A DNA stretch of 64,000 bases from Oscillospiraceae bacterium (GTDB taxonomy: Bacteria; Bacillota; Clostridia; Oscillospirales; Oscillospiraceae): positions 117,007-181,006 of the forward strand of contig SVLS01000001.1 of NCBI GenBank assembly GCA_015067835.1. The letters are read 5' to 3'. Made by a program: the position numbers and the translations under genes. The notes under the pieces are model-generated. The model worked only from the letters and a program-made list of their open reading frames with translations. It was not told the DNA's origin and did not search any database. Positions 16,490 to 24,913 of this stretch are shown piece after piece (within the stretch, counting starts at the first letter, position 1; every line of letters begins with the position of its first letter).

Positions 16490-16548
16490 ATCCGGCTCTC
16501 TGTACAGAAAAATAATCAGATGTCGTATAACATTTGCCTTTTTAGGGG

Positions 16549-16776
16549 TTAAACTGCCGTTGCCTGCTCCAAATATTCTTCGAATTTTGCCCGTTTGATC
16601 AAAACACGATTGCCGTTCATAACATAAAAATTCTCGTGAGGATGCTCGTTGATCAGTGACCGGAGCTTGTTTTCTCCGATGTGATAATACCCGGCTGCTT
16701 CCTCAACGGTCAGCGTATACCGCCGCCATACCGGGGTAATATTGGTCTTGCAGTTACTGCAGATGTTCTCCATCAA
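16549..16776 (-). CDS. xis: Tn916-type excisionase
   Basis: This 75-residue protein contains RRYTLTVEEAAGYYHIGENKLRSLINE and NFYVMNGNRVLIKRAKFEEYLE, which matches the Tn916 Xis family (winged helix binding at element ends, directing excision by Int). An added N-terminal CSNCKTN is a CxxC that ordinary Xis lacks. It overlaps the end of the mobC-like gene by 23 bases and lies directly upstream of the damaged integrase gene, the normal order in such elements. Confidence 0.85.
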   Translation of the reverse strand: MMENICSNCKTNITPVWRRYTLTVEEAAGYYHIGENKLRSLINEHPHENFYVMNGNRVLIKRAKFEEYLEQATAV

Positions 16777-17110
16777 ATTCCTCCTCTTCTTTATACAGCT
16801 CGTTTATTAATTTGCATATTGCACGCTCCACCAAATTCATACATTCCCATATGAATTCATAATCAAGCGGATTCTCCCGACACACCTTGAGCGCAATACC
16901 CGTTAGTGTTAAATTCATTTGTCGAAGCAACTTGTGAATCTCCCAGTATTCCGCCGGCGGGAACTCTTTGGGACGGATGCCGTGACATAGCTTTCTCAGG
17001 TAAGTCTGCTGCGGCAGATTGCATTTCTTCCGGTTGGTTTCCAGCGCCTGGTACTCTTCTTTGTTCAGGCGCAGGTGGATCTCATGTGGTCTTGTTGTTG
17101 ATTTTCCCAT
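16754..17110 (-). CDS. mobC: MobC-like relaxosome protein
   Basis: This 118-residue protein begins with a ribbon-helix-helix-like stretch (TTRPHEIHLRLNKEEYQALETN) followed by KKCNLPQQTYLRKLCHG, the pattern of bacterial MobC mobilisation proteins, which bind oriT and help the relaxase open the strands. No relaxase gene lies beside it, so the element is incomplete here or was reduced. It starts 14 bases after GAGGAGA and overlaps xis. Confidence 0.75.
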   Translation of the reverse strand: MGKSTTRPHEIHLRLNKEEYQALETNRKKCNLPQQTYLRKLCHGIRPKEFPPAEYWEIHKLLRQMNLTLTGIALKVCRENPLDYEFIWECMNLVERAICKLINELYKEEEEFDGEHLQ

Positions 17111-17528
17111 AGTTATCTCCTCTCGTTTCTGTAAGGGTTTGGGGTTGCCCCAAATGGTGCGGAATGTCCGTTGGGACCATTTCGCGATGCTTGCTAAGAA
17201 AATGCCATTGCCATTTCCTTAGAGGTCGTCATTGGAAAGGCAGCTCATCGTCCGGGTCGGTTAATACCTCCCATGACGCAAATGACGATTGTGACGATGT
17301 CTTGGAGAACGAGGGGGGTGTCGTCATGCTCCTTGCGGTTGTGGTCCCCCGGATGGCGGGTATTCAGTTGTCAAGGTGCAGTTGAAAGAAGCTTTCACTT
17401 ATTCGGAAGTGAGGAGGGGTAAAAGTAAACCCTAGCTCAGAAACTTTTTTGAAAGTCCCTTCACTAATTCCGAATTTCAGAGGTCAATTTGTAAACCCAA
17501 ATTCAGGAAAAACTTTTGAAGCCTATTT

Positions 17529-17802
17529 AGGTGATGCTTATGGCTATCACCTAAGTGGGGGTTCCCGTATTTAACTGTGCCGAAGAAAAGACCCTTCATG
17601 TATCCGGACTTTTGGACCCCCTCAAGTCAAGCCTCCGACAGAAATATTTTTAAGGTGATGCTTGTGGTCATCACCTTCTGTCAAAAGGCAACCTTCCGCT
17701 GTCCAGAAAAAATCCCTTCACATATCCGTAAATAAGGAGGGGGTAAGGGCAACCCCACTGGCGGAAATATTTTTGAGGTGGTGCTCAGAAGCGCCACCTC
17801 AA
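17529..17802. repeat. three spaced hairpins with GGTGATGCT / ATCACC
   Basis: AGGTGAT-gcttatggct-ATCACCT (17529-17552), AAGGTGATG-cttgtggt-CATCACCTT (17652-17677) and TTGAGGTGG-(12 nt)-CCACCTCAA (17773-17802). The second and third are preceded by GAAATATTTTTAAGG or GAAATATTTTTGAGG. Compensating changes in the third stem keep pairing, which suggests that the folded form matters. Confidence 0.6.
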
Positions 17803-17813
17803 GGCAAAAAAGA

Positions 17814-17839
17814 AAGCCTCCGGTCGAAACCGGAGGCTT
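17814..17839 (-). terminator. terminator of the ECF S-component gene
   Basis: AAGCCTCCGGT-cgaa-ACCGGAGGCTT, a perfect stem; on the minus strand it is followed by TCTTTTTTG. Confidence 0.9.
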
Positions 17840-17853
17840 GAATATCTGTTAAA

Positions 17854-18414
17854 TTATCTGTGCAGTGCTTTACGCAGTACGGGGGTGATCAAGAGCGCTA
17901 CCGCACCGCCAATCAGCGCCGTTGCAAGCTGCGGCCAGGCAAACATCGTCGGCAGTATTTTCAGCATAGGCGGTGCCAGGACAACCACATTGCCCAGCTT
18001 TTGACCCAGCAAGGCGCCGGAAGCAAATCCGCAAATCACTTTCACTACCAGCAAATACAGCACAGCAAACTTCATCCCAGCTGCAGCAAGCAATGCCACC
18101 GGTTGCCGCCACAAAGGTCTATGATGTGTGCCCGCAATCAACCGCAGCAGCACTACAAAGCAAACATTGCCAATCATAATGGGCAGTACTGTCACAAAGT
18201 TAGGCGCGATATTAAACAGATATGCAAACACGGGACTTACCAGAGCAATGGTAATACCACTCCCCATCCCCGCTACCAAAACGGCAATCGCTAAAATAGC
18301 ATTCACGCAGGAGCCGGTAACCAGTTGCCCCATCGGCTTGGTCAATGCCTGCAATGTAACCAGAAGCGCCAGTAAAACCGCCGTTTCCGTCATCCATAAA
18401 ATTTTTTTACGCAT
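17854..18414 (-). CDS. ECF transporter S component (substrate-binding membrane subunit)
   Basis: The start is the ATG seven bases after GAGGG; the longer frame would include a hairpin. The 186-residue product is strongly hydrophobic with about six membrane segments (for example TETAVLLALLVTLQAL, NAILAIAVLVAGMGSGIT and ALIGGAVALLITPVLRKAL). Length, GSCVNAILAI and the conserved early charged residues fit an S component of an energy-coupling-factor vitamin or metal transporter. The substrate cannot be read from the sequence. The shared ATPase and T units must be elsewhere. It follows the hydrogenase operon, so it might serve a cofactor need. Confidence 0.7.
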   Translation of the reverse strand: MRKKILWMTETAVLLALLVTLQALTKPMGQLVTGSCVNAILAIAVLVAGMGSGITIALVSPVFAYLFNIAPNFVTVLPIMIGNVCFVVLLRLIAGTHHRPLWRQPVALLAAAGMKFAVLYLLVVKVICGFASGALLGQKLGNVVVLAPPMLKILPTMFAWPQLATALIGGAVALLITPVLRKALHR

Positions 18415-18452
18415 AATAATCCCTCTATTATCAAAATCTGCAAAAGATGGAG

Positions 18453-18485
18453 GGAATCCCGGGATTGGGCAAAACCGGGATTCCC
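18453..18485 (-). terminator. hairpin between hydrogenase and ECF genes
   Basis: GGGAATCCCGG and CCGGGATTCCC form an 11-bp stem with a loop of about 11 nt, followed on the minus strand by TCCATCTTTT. It is a likely terminator or attenuator after the hydrogenase operon. Confidence 0.6.
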
Positions 18486-18535
18486 CTGAGGCAGACATCA
18501 AACGGGAAACGCATACCGCTTAATGCCATATAACG

Positions 18536-20302
18536 TCAATCATTAAAGCCTATTCTTGCTTGGTATGTTGTATGAAGCAGCTCATGTGCCTTATGAGAGT
18601 TCGGTTTACCCAGAAACTCATCATAGAGCTTTTGTACCTGCGTGTTTCTGTGGGACTGGCGCAGCTGCTGGCGCTCATCCTCGCTGTACAGTGCGGCTGC
18701 CCGTTTGCTGCGGAAGGTATCCTGAATATCATCATCCTCATTGGGCAGGAAGCAGGAACGGACGATGGGCTGACCGCCACCTGCAATGCAACCGCCGGGG
18801 CAACCCATAATCTCAATGAAGTGGTACTTTGACTTGCCGGAACGGATTTCATCCAGCAAAACCTTTGCATTCTTCATTCCGTGCGCAATCGCAACATTGA
18901 CTGTCATACCGTTAATGTCCACAGAAGCCTCACGGACGCCCTCGAAGCCACGCACCTGTTCAAACTGGATTGCCTCGTGCTCCTTACCGGTGAGAACGAA
19001 GTAAACCGTACGCAGTGCCGCCTCCATAACGCCGCCTGTGACACCGAAGATTACACCTGCACCGGTGTATTCCCCCATCAAATCCTGGTCAAATTCTTCG
19101 TCCGGCAGACGGGTGAACAGAATGCCTGCCCGCTTGATCATACGAGCCAACTCCCGTGTTGTGAGAACTGCATCTACATCTGCAATACCATTGACCTTCA
19201 GCTGTTGGCGATCCTTCTCATCCTTCTTGGCAGTACAGGGCATAATGGATACAACAAAAATATCCTTGGGGTCAATGCCATTCTTTTGAGCATAGTAGGA
19301 CTTAATGATTGCGCCCTGCATCTGATGAGGAGACTTACAGGTAGACAGGTGCCCCAGCAGGTCGCCGTAATTATACTCTGCATAGTTGATCCAACCAGGA
19401 GAGCAGGAAGTAATCATCGGAAGCTTCCCGCCGTTCTGAATACGACCCAGAAGCTCTGTCCCCTCCTCCATAATGGTCAGGTCAGCAGCAAAGTTGGTAT
19501 CATAAACCTTATGGAAGCCCAAGCGCTTCAGCGCAGCAACCATCTTACCGGTAACAGGCGTTCCAACGCTCATACCAAATTCTTCACCCAATGCAACACG
19601 TACAGCAGGAGCAGTCTGCACCACAACATGCTTGCCGGCCTTGAAAGCCGCATCGACCTTTCCAATCTCGGACTTCTCCATAAGCGCGCCGGTGGGACAA
19701 ACGCTGACGCACTGACCGCACTGAATACAGGGAGAATTCAGGAAGGAACGGTTCTGTGCGGGAGCAACAATGGTGTTGAACCCACGATTCTCAAAACCCA
19801 GAATTCCCATATCCTCGCCGTGAGCATTTTTACAGCGGGCGACACAACGACCGCAAAGAATACACTTAGAGGTATCACGGATAATGGCCGGGGACAGTTC
19901 ATCATACGTGGTTTCGGTTTTACTGCCCCGATAGCGACCTTCCCGCGCGCCTGTGATTCCGGCTACATGCAGCAGCTCGCACTTGCCATTCTTGTCGCAC
20001 TGCTGGCAGTTAATGTTGTGGTTGGAAAGCAGCAGTTCCACAGAGGCACGTCTTGCTTCCGTAGCTTTCGGGCTGGAAATGATAATCTCCATACCCTCAT
20101 TTACGGGATATACGCAGGAAGCAACCAGACCTCTTGCACCTACCACTTCAACCAGACATACACGGCAGGAGCCTGCATTGCACTCACCGTGATTAAACGC
20201 ACACAGAGAAGGAATCTCGTAGCCGCACTTCTTGGCAGCTTCAAGAATGGTCAAGCCCTCCTCAACCTGATAGGAAACGCCTTCAATTTTAATATTTACC
20301 AT
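18536..20302 (-). CDS. hndD: [FeFe] hydrogenase catalytic subunit, NAD-linked type
   Basis: This 588-residue protein has an N-terminal [2Fe-2S] ferredoxin domain (CAFNHGECNAGSCRVCLVE), a His/Cys-type cluster (NHNINCQQCDKNGKCEL), two [4Fe-4S] motifs (CILCGRCVARC, CIQCGQCVSVCP) and the H-cluster domain. H-cluster motifs are L1 TSCSPGW, L2 MPCTAKKDE and L3 MGCPGGCIAGGGQP. The L1 motif has serine where many hydrogenases have a second cysteine. It should take up or release H2 with electrons shared between NAD(H) and ferredoxin, together with the two upstream subunits. It is the third gene of the operon and starts after AGGAGG. Confidence 0.92.
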   Translation of the reverse strand: MVNIKIEGVSYQVEEGLTILEAAKKCGYEIPSLCAFNHGECNAGSCRVCLVEVVGARGLVASCVYPVNEGMEIIISSPKATEARRASVELLLSNHNINCQQCDKNGKCELLHVAGITGAREGRYRGSKTETTYDELSPAIIRDTSKCILCGRCVARCKNAHGEDMGILGFENRGFNTIVAPAQNRSFLNSPCIQCGQCVSVCPTGALMEKSEIGKVDAAFKAGKHVVVQTAPAVRVALGEEFGMSVGTPVTGKMVAALKRLGFHKVYDTNFAADLTIMEEGTELLGRIQNGGKLPMITSCSPGWINYAEYNYGDLLGHLSTCKSPHQMQGAIIKSYYAQKNGIDPKDIFVVSIMPCTAKKDEKDRQQLKVNGIADVDAVLTTRELARMIKRAGILFTRLPDEEFDQDLMGEYTGAGVIFGVTGGVMEAALRTVYFVLTGKEHEAIQFEQVRGFEGVREASVDINGMTVNVAIAHGMKNAKVLLDEIRSGKSKYHFIEIMGCPGGCIAGGGQPIVRSCFLPNEDDDIQDTFRSKRAAALYSEDERQQLRQSHRNTQVQKLYDEFLGKPNSHKAHELLHTTYQARIGFND

Positions 20303-20314
20303 TTCGTTTCCTCC

Positions 20315-22195
20315 TTACTTCTTATAGATGGCATTCAGCTTACATGTTGCGATACAAGCACCGCACTTCAGACACTTTTCAGCATCAATCTGGTAGGAAG
20401 CCAAACGATTATGGGGTGCAGTATAGGTTGTCTTTGCAATGGCGTCCACCGGACAGAACTTGGCACAACGGGCGCAGCCGACACACTTATCCAGATCAAT
20501 CGTGTATTCCATAAGTTTTTTACAAACCTTGGCAGGACACTTTTTATCCACGATATGTGCAAGATACTCATCCCGGAAATGGGTTAATGTAGAGATAATG
20601 GGGTTTGCCGCAGTCTGACCCAATGCACACAAAGAGTTGGCCTTGACAGTCTGTCCCAATTCCTCCAGCTCCTCAAGATCTTGCATCGTGCCTCTGCCCT
20701 CAGTAATCCGGGTCAGAATTTCCAGCATTCGCTTCGTGCCAATTCGGCAGGGCGAACACTTACCGCAGCTTTCATCGCAGATAAACTCCATGTAGAACTT
20801 CGCTACATCCACCATGCAGTTATCCTCGTCCATAACGATAGCGCCGCCGGAGCCCATCATAGAGCCACGGGCCACAAGGTTATCAAAATCAATCGGCTCG
20901 TCCAAATCCTTTTCGGTCAGACAGCCGCCGGAAGGACCTCCCGTCTGAATGGCCTTGAATTTCTTGCCATCAGGAATGCCACCGCCAATGTCGTAAATCA
21001 GCTCACGCAACGTTGTTCCCATAGGGATCTCCACGAGGCCGACATTATTTACCTTACCGCCCAAAGCAAACACCTTCGTGCCCTTTGACTTTTCTGTACC
21101 GCAGGATGCAAACTCGGCAGCACCCTCGCGCAGGATGTAGGGAACGCAGGCTAAGGTTTCTACATTATTCACGATAGTGGGTTTTCCCCACAAGCCCTTT
21201 ACAGCGGGAAACGGAGGCCTGGGACGGGGCATACCTCGTTTGCCCTCGATGGAATTGAGCAAAGCCGTCTCCTCGCCACAGACAAATGCACCTGCACCCA
21301 GACGGATATGCGCTTGAAAGCTAAAACCGGTTCCCATAATATTCGCGCCCAAAATGCCAGCCTCATTCATTTGCTTAATGGCATTACGCAGACGGTTAAC
21401 AGCAATGGGATACTCCGCACGAACATAAAAATAGCCTTCGGTAGCGCCAATGGCGTAACCGGCAATCATCATGCCCTCGATAACCGCATAGGGGTTACCC
21501 TCAAGAATGGAGCGATCCATAAACGCACCCGGGTCACCCTCATCACCGTTGCAGACCACATATTTCTGGTCAGCGGCATTTGCGGCAGCAAAGGACCACT
21601 TGCGACCGGTAGGAAAACCCGCACCGCCACGACCACGCAGACCGGCAGCCAGAACCTCATCGATAACCTCCTGAGGCTTCATATTCAAAGCACGCTTCAA
21701 GCCCTGAAAAGCACCGTAGCCCATTGCTTCGTCAATGTCTTCCGGGTTAATGACACCACCGCCGTGAAGAGCAACACGCTTTTGCTTCTTATAGAAGTTA
21801 ATGTCATCCTGACGGGCTACCTTTTCACCGGAGTTTGGTTCTACATACAGCAGACGTTCAATAATCTCGCCGCCCAGGATATCCTTTTCAAAAATCTCAT
21901 CCACATCGTCCAAAGTTACCAGGCGATACAGCGTATCCTCTGGAAAAATCTTAACAAAAGGTCCCTGTGAGCAGAAGCCAAAGCAGCCAACAATATTGAC
22001 AGTAACCTTATCCTGCAAATGGTTCTGCGCAACCAGCTTTTCAAACTTGGCCTTAATGTCCATGGAATTGGAGGAGATGCAGCCGGTACCGCCGCACAGC
22101 AAAATTGCCCGCTTGCCGTTGCTGCCGTCCAGCTTGGCAGTCAGCGCATCGGTGCAGCTGCAAATTCTTTGATCGAGTTCAGCAAAATTCTTCAT
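20315..22195 (-). CDS. hndC: NADH-binding hydrogenase subunit (NuoF-like)
   Basis: This 626-residue protein has an N-terminal thioredoxin-like [2Fe-2S] domain (CGGTGCISS and CFGFCSQGP), a NuoF domain with FMN- and NAD-binding glycine-rich loops (GLRGRGGAGFPTGRKW, GAGAFVCGEETALLNSIEG), the ESCGKCSPCRIG cluster motif and two C-terminal [4Fe-4S] ferredoxin motifs (CVGCARCAKFCP, CLKCGACIATC). This layout is that of HndC/HydB of NAD-reducing or electron-bifurcating hydrogenases. It starts one base after the stop of the hndA-like gene. Confidence 0.92.
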   Translation of the reverse strand: MKNFAELDQRICSCTDALTAKLDGSNGKRAILLCGGTGCISSNSMDIKAKFEKLVAQNHLQDKVTVNIVGCFGFCSQGPFVKIFPEDTLYRLVTLDDVDEIFEKDILGGEIIERLLYVEPNSGEKVARQDDINFYKKQKRVALHGGGVINPEDIDEAMGYGAFQGLKRALNMKPQEVIDEVLAAGLRGRGGAGFPTGRKWSFAAANAADQKYVVCNGDEGDPGAFMDRSILEGNPYAVIEGMMIAGYAIGATEGYFYVRAEYPIAVNRLRNAIKQMNEAGILGANIMGTGFSFQAHIRLGAGAFVCGEETALLNSIEGKRGMPRPRPPFPAVKGLWGKPTIVNNVETLACVPYILREGAAEFASCGTEKSKGTKVFALGGKVNNVGLVEIPMGTTLRELIYDIGGGIPDGKKFKAIQTGGPSGGCLTEKDLDEPIDFDNLVARGSMMGSGGAIVMDEDNCMVDVAKFYMEFICDESCGKCSPCRIGTKRMLEILTRITEGRGTMQDLEELEELGQTVKANSLCALGQTAANPIISTLTHFRDEYLAHIVDKKCPAKVCKKLMEYTIDLDKCVGCARCAKFCPVDAIAKTTYTAPHNRLASYQIDAEKCLKCGACIATCKLNAIYKK

Positions 22196-22681
22196 TTACT
22201 TGCCCTCCTTAGCCAGATACTCATCCACAACACTCTGAACGGCATCCACAGTCATCTTGGGATAGACCTTGCCGTTAATGGTGACAGCAGGTGCAATGCC
22301 GCATGCACCAATACAGCGCAGCGCATCGATGGTAAACAAACCATCTGCAGTCGTCTGACCGGGCTGTACACCCAGTATCTCGGAAAACTTATCAATAATC
22401 TGCTGCGCTCCCTTGACATAACAGGCTGTGCCAAGGCAGCAACCAATAACATACTTCCCTTTCGGTTCCAGAGAGAAGAAGGAATAGAACGTAACAACAC
22501 CATAAATTTCTGCAACGGAAATGCCGATTCTTTTTGAAACGATCTGCTGAACCTCCAAAGGAATATAACCATACTCGTTCTGGATGTCACTGAGAATCAT
22601 CATCAGAGGAGTCTTTTCACCAATATAACGGTCGCAAATCTCATTGATTTTCTTAATCCCGGCTTCGTTAATATGTGCCAT
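22196..22681 (-). CDS. hndA: NuoE-like hydrogenase subunit
   Basis: This 161-residue thioredoxin-like protein has the four-cysteine [2Fe-2S] motif of the NuoE family: CCLGTACYVKGA and, about 35 residues on, CIGACGIAPA. The helical N terminus (ICDRYIGEKTPLMMILSDIQNEYGYIP) is also typical. It is the first gene of the hydrogenase operon and passes electrons between the flavin subunit and the complex. A promoter with TATAAT at 22800-22805 and a leader of about 110 nt precede it. Confidence 0.92.
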   Translation of the reverse strand: MAHINEAGIKKINEICDRYIGEKTPLMMILSDIQNEYGYIPLEVQQIVSKRIGISVAEIYGVVTFYSFFSLEPKGKYVIGCCLGTACYVKGAQQIIDKFSEILGVQPGQTTADGLFTIDALRCIGACGIAPAVTINGKVYPKMTVDAVQSVVDEYLAKEGK

Positions 22682-22747
22682 TGTTTACCTCCACATATAT
22701 CTGAATTCTTATTATTAAACACAATAAACGCTCAAGAAAAACACGAA

Positions 22748-22771
22748 TTCCGCCGCAAAAAAGCGACGGAA
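22748..22771 (-). promoter_or_regulatory. leader hairpin of the hydrogenase operon
   Basis: TTCCGTCGC-tttttt-GCGGCGGAA in the transcribed leader forms a 9-bp stem (one G-U pair), followed by TTCGTGTTTTTC. It may be an attenuator or an mRNA-stabilising stem. Confidence 0.45.
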
Positions 22772-22799
22772 AACCTGCTTTTATTAAAAAACCTCGCTA

Positions 22800-22848
22800 A
22801 TTATACAGATTTTGCTTGCAATAACCAATAAAGATATGATACTTTATT
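22800..22848 (-). promoter_or_regulatory. hydrogenase promoter with a LysR-type operator
   Basis: On the minus strand TTGGTT (22823-22828), a 17-bp spacer and TATAAT (22800-22805) form a promoter. Directly upstream and touching the -35 box is an inverted repeat, AATAAAG-N8-CTTTATT (22827-22848), placed as expected for an activating LysR-type regulator encoded divergently. Confidence 0.7.
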
Positions 22849-22882
22849 TATAACTTGTATTTATAGATTGTGAGGAATCATT

Positions 22883-23761
22883 ATGAACTACAACTATCTG
22901 CTGTACTTTTCAGTTTTAGCGCAAACAGAGCACTACACCACCGCCGCTGCAAGACTCGGCATTTCCCAGCCTGCCCTCAGCAGTGCTATTCGTAATCTGG
23001 AAAATTCTTTGGGCGGCGTCAAGCTTTTTGAAAAGGTAGGGCGAAATATCCGGTTGACGGAGGAGGGACGCTTCTATCAAGAAACGGTGGATGAAGCAAT
23101 CAAAAAACTACACGGTGCTTCCCTTCTCTTACGCGACAGCAAAACACAAGCACCGGTTGTAATCAGAATGGGTGTTGTTTCCGGAACTGTCAATGGGCTG
23201 CTGGCCAAAGAAATTGTCAAATACTCCCAAAACAACCCGCGGATTCGCTTCGACCTAACAGAAACTTCCTCTGAAAAACTGATGGATATGGTTCGACAGG
23301 AAAAGCTGGATATGGCTATCGTAGACTCCTCTGACCGAGACCGCAGCCTTCATTTCCGCAAATTATACCAGCGGGATTTCCTTGTTGCATTGCCTGCTAC
23401 CCATCCACTTGCGAACCGCGACTGCATTGAGCCTCACGAGGTGGTATCCGAACCTCAAGTGGTTTTCAATTACAATGTAGGTAAAAGCTTCAAGGAATGG
23501 ACCACCGGTACACCAATGGATGAGGCCGTGGTTTGCACTGTAGATACAGCACGTTCTGCATTGGATTTGGTAAGTGCCGGTATAGGCATCAGCTTTATTC
23601 CTACCGAGTGTGCGGAGAAGCGACCGGGGATCGCCTATGTTCCCATTAAAAACTGGCATCAGGCTTTATATATGTGCATCCTCTACGACAAATGGCTGGA
23701 ACCCCCCATCTGGGACTTTGTTGAAATCGTTGTCAAAGCTTTCCGCGCCAGAAAATCTTAA
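22883..23761 (+). CDS. LysR-family regulator
   Basis: This 292-residue protein has the N-terminal winged helix (YLLYFSVLAQTEHYTTAAARL, then GISQPALSSAIRNLENSLG) and a C-terminal periplasmic-binding-like effector domain (VVIRMGVVSGTVNGLLAKEIV and further). It starts after GAGGAA and is transcribed away from the hydrogenase operon, with an operator-like dyad in between. This layout suggests control of the hydrogenase genes and of itself. The effector is unknown; a redox or metabolic signal is plausible. Confidence 0.88.
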   Translation: MNYNYLLYFSVLAQTEHYTTAAARLGISQPALSSAIRNLENSLGGVKLFEKVGRNIRLTEEGRFYQETVDEAIKKLHGASLLLRDSKTQAPVVIRMGVVSGTVNGLLAKEIVKYSQNNPRIRFDLTETSSEKLMDMVRQEKLDMAIVDSSDRDRSLHFRKLYQRDFLVALPATHPLANRDCIEPHEVVSEPQVVFNYNVGKSFKEWTTGTPMDEAVVCTVDTARSALDLVSAGIGISFIPTECAEKRPGIAYVPIKNWHQALYMCILYDKWLEPPIWDFVEIVVKAFRARKS

Positions 23762-23913
23762 AACATAAAAACAGATTTATTACAAAGAGGCGATATCAAT
23801 CATGAGCTATTAAAAGTGATTTTATGTATTGATGCTCTCACCTGGGTAGCAGAGGTAATTTCCGATAATATTACAAAAAACAACACCAATTAATGCAACA
23901 AAACACGCAGGTA
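23762..23913. other. short AT-rich intergenic stretch
   Basis: This stretch is too short for a gene. It contains a start codon with a weak ribosome binding site that stops after four codons. I see no further signal. Confidence 0.5.
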
Positions 23914-23939
23914 AAGGCGTCACTGTAGCGCGACGCCTT
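23914..23939. terminator. terminator between convergent genes
   Basis: AAGGCGTC-actgtagcgc-GACGCCTT, an 8-bp stem between the convergent LysR and ferredoxin genes. It is followed by TCACTT on the plus strand and TACCTGC on the minus strand, so the T-run is weak. Confidence 0.5.
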
Positions 23940-23954
23940 CACTTATGCATAGTT

Positions 23955-24647
23955 TTAAGATTGATCCAAAATTCTTCCATCGGTAGAAATGGTCACCACC
24001 TGCCACGGCAGGAATTTCCCGCTGTCCTGCAATGCTTTCTTCACCGCAAACTCGATGCCGCCGCAACAGGGCACCTCCATCCGCACTACCGTGACGGACT
24101 TGATGTCATTGTTCTTGATAATCTCCGTCAGCTTGATGGAATAATCCACTGCATCCAGCTTGGGACATCCCACCAGAGTCACGTGACCATCCATAAAATC
24201 CTGATGAAAATTGGCATAAGCATAGGCCGTGCAATCTGCGGCAACCAACACTCTGGCACCGTCAAGCCACGGTGCCCGAAGGGGAACCAACTTTATCTGA
24301 ACCGGCCACTGCCTGAGCTTGGATTCCACCTTTACCGGGGCTGCCGTCTCTTTCATTCTGAGAATCGGTCTTGCAGCAGAGCCGGGGCAGCCGCCTCCGG
24401 CGCAGCCGGTGCTTTTCTTTGCGGCTAAGACTGCTTCTTCGTTATATGCCGCTGCTTCCCGCTCCACAAATGTGATTGCACCTGTCGGGCAGGCAGGAAG
24501 GCAGTCTCCCAAGCCATCGCAGTAATCATCCCGCAGCAGCTTTGCCTTGCCGTCTATCATTCCAATCGCGCCCTCGTGGCAGGCATCGGCGCAGGCGCCG
24601 CAACCGTTACACTTTTCTTCATCTATCTGGATGATTCTTCTGACCAT
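23955..24647 (-). CDS. 4Fe-4S ferredoxin-type protein
   Basis: Starting at MVRRIIQID (after GAGGTG), the 230-residue protein opens with two ferredoxin-type cluster motifs: CNGCGACADACHEGAI and a second, changed one (YCDGLGDCLPACPTGAI). A cysteine-rich linker follows (STGCAGGGCPGSAA). The C-terminal 120 residues contain VLVAADCTAYAYANFHQDF, VGCPKLDAVDYS and VPCCGGIEFAVKKAL, with further conserved cysteines. Such proteins occur in anaerobes near redox or nitrosative stress genes. The likely role is electron transfer or redox sensing. It lies one base after the zinc-ribbon gene and shares its transcript. Confidence 0.8.
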   Translation of the reverse strand: MVRRIIQIDEEKCNGCGACADACHEGAIGMIDGKAKLLRDDYCDGLGDCLPACPTGAITFVEREAAAYNEEAVLAAKKSTGCAGGGCPGSAARPILRMKETAAPVKVESKLRQWPVQIKLVPLRAPWLDGARVLVAADCTAYAYANFHQDFMDGHVTLVGCPKLDAVDYSIKLTEIIKNNDIKSVTVVRMEVPCCGGIEFAVKKALQDSGKFLPWQVVTISTDGRILDQS

Positions 24648-24648
24648 A

Positions 24649-24906
24649 TCAAGCACCTCGCTTCTTCTGGCTTTCCACAATCTTCATCATTTGCTCATAC
24701 ATTTCCTCTCCAACGCACTCTTTTGCGTGGGCGCACCACTGAACACAGCTCAGCGTGTCATTATAGGCAACAAAGCCGCAATGCTCGCAGGGCATCTGGG
24801 TATCAATGGAAAACATCTCTATTTCATGCCCACATTGGGGACAAATCTTTTCAATGATGGTCGGAGTTCTGGGTTTTGCTTGGCATCCGTGTAAAATCAT
24901 ATACAT
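24649..24906 (-). CDS. small zinc-ribbon protein
   Basis: This 85-residue protein has two CxxC pairs (ICPQCGHEIEMF, CEHCGFVAY) forming a zinc ribbon, then CVQWCAHAKECVGEE with three more cysteines. It is the first gene of a two-gene unit with the ferredoxin-type protein and is divergent from the Crp/Fnr regulator. The function is unknown; a partner or sensor role in the same redox response is likely from context. Confidence 0.7.
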   Translation of the reverse strand: MYMILHGCQAKPRTPTIIEKICPQCGHEIEMFSIDTQMPCEHCGFVAYNDTLSCVQWCAHAKECVGEEMYEQMMKIVESQKKRGA

Positions 24907-24913
24907 TACCTCC

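Larger units (their letters stand above)
17111..17853. other. non-coding stretch with repeated hairpins, possible oriT region
   Basis: No convincing gene. The part next to mobC (17111-17400) could hold an oriT, since MobC genes usually lie beside one, but no nick site can be named. From 17527 to 17802 three short hairpins recur, each 120 bp apart (listed separately), within sequence that repeats CCCTTCACnTATCCG-like and GGAGGGGGTAA-like words. Confidence 0.5.

Noticed and set aside
17529..17802. Possible CRISPR array from evenly spaced hairpins
   Set aside because: Only three units, diverged repeats and spacers that resemble each other.
18453..18485. Riboswitch before the ECF S-component gene
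   Set aside because: Only a single strong hairpin is present and no known aptamer boxes are seen; a terminator of the hydrogenase operon is simpler.
18881..20587. Open frame of 568 codons on the plus strand
   Set aside because: Antisense shadow of the hydrogenase genes, whose metal-cluster motifs are beyond doubt.
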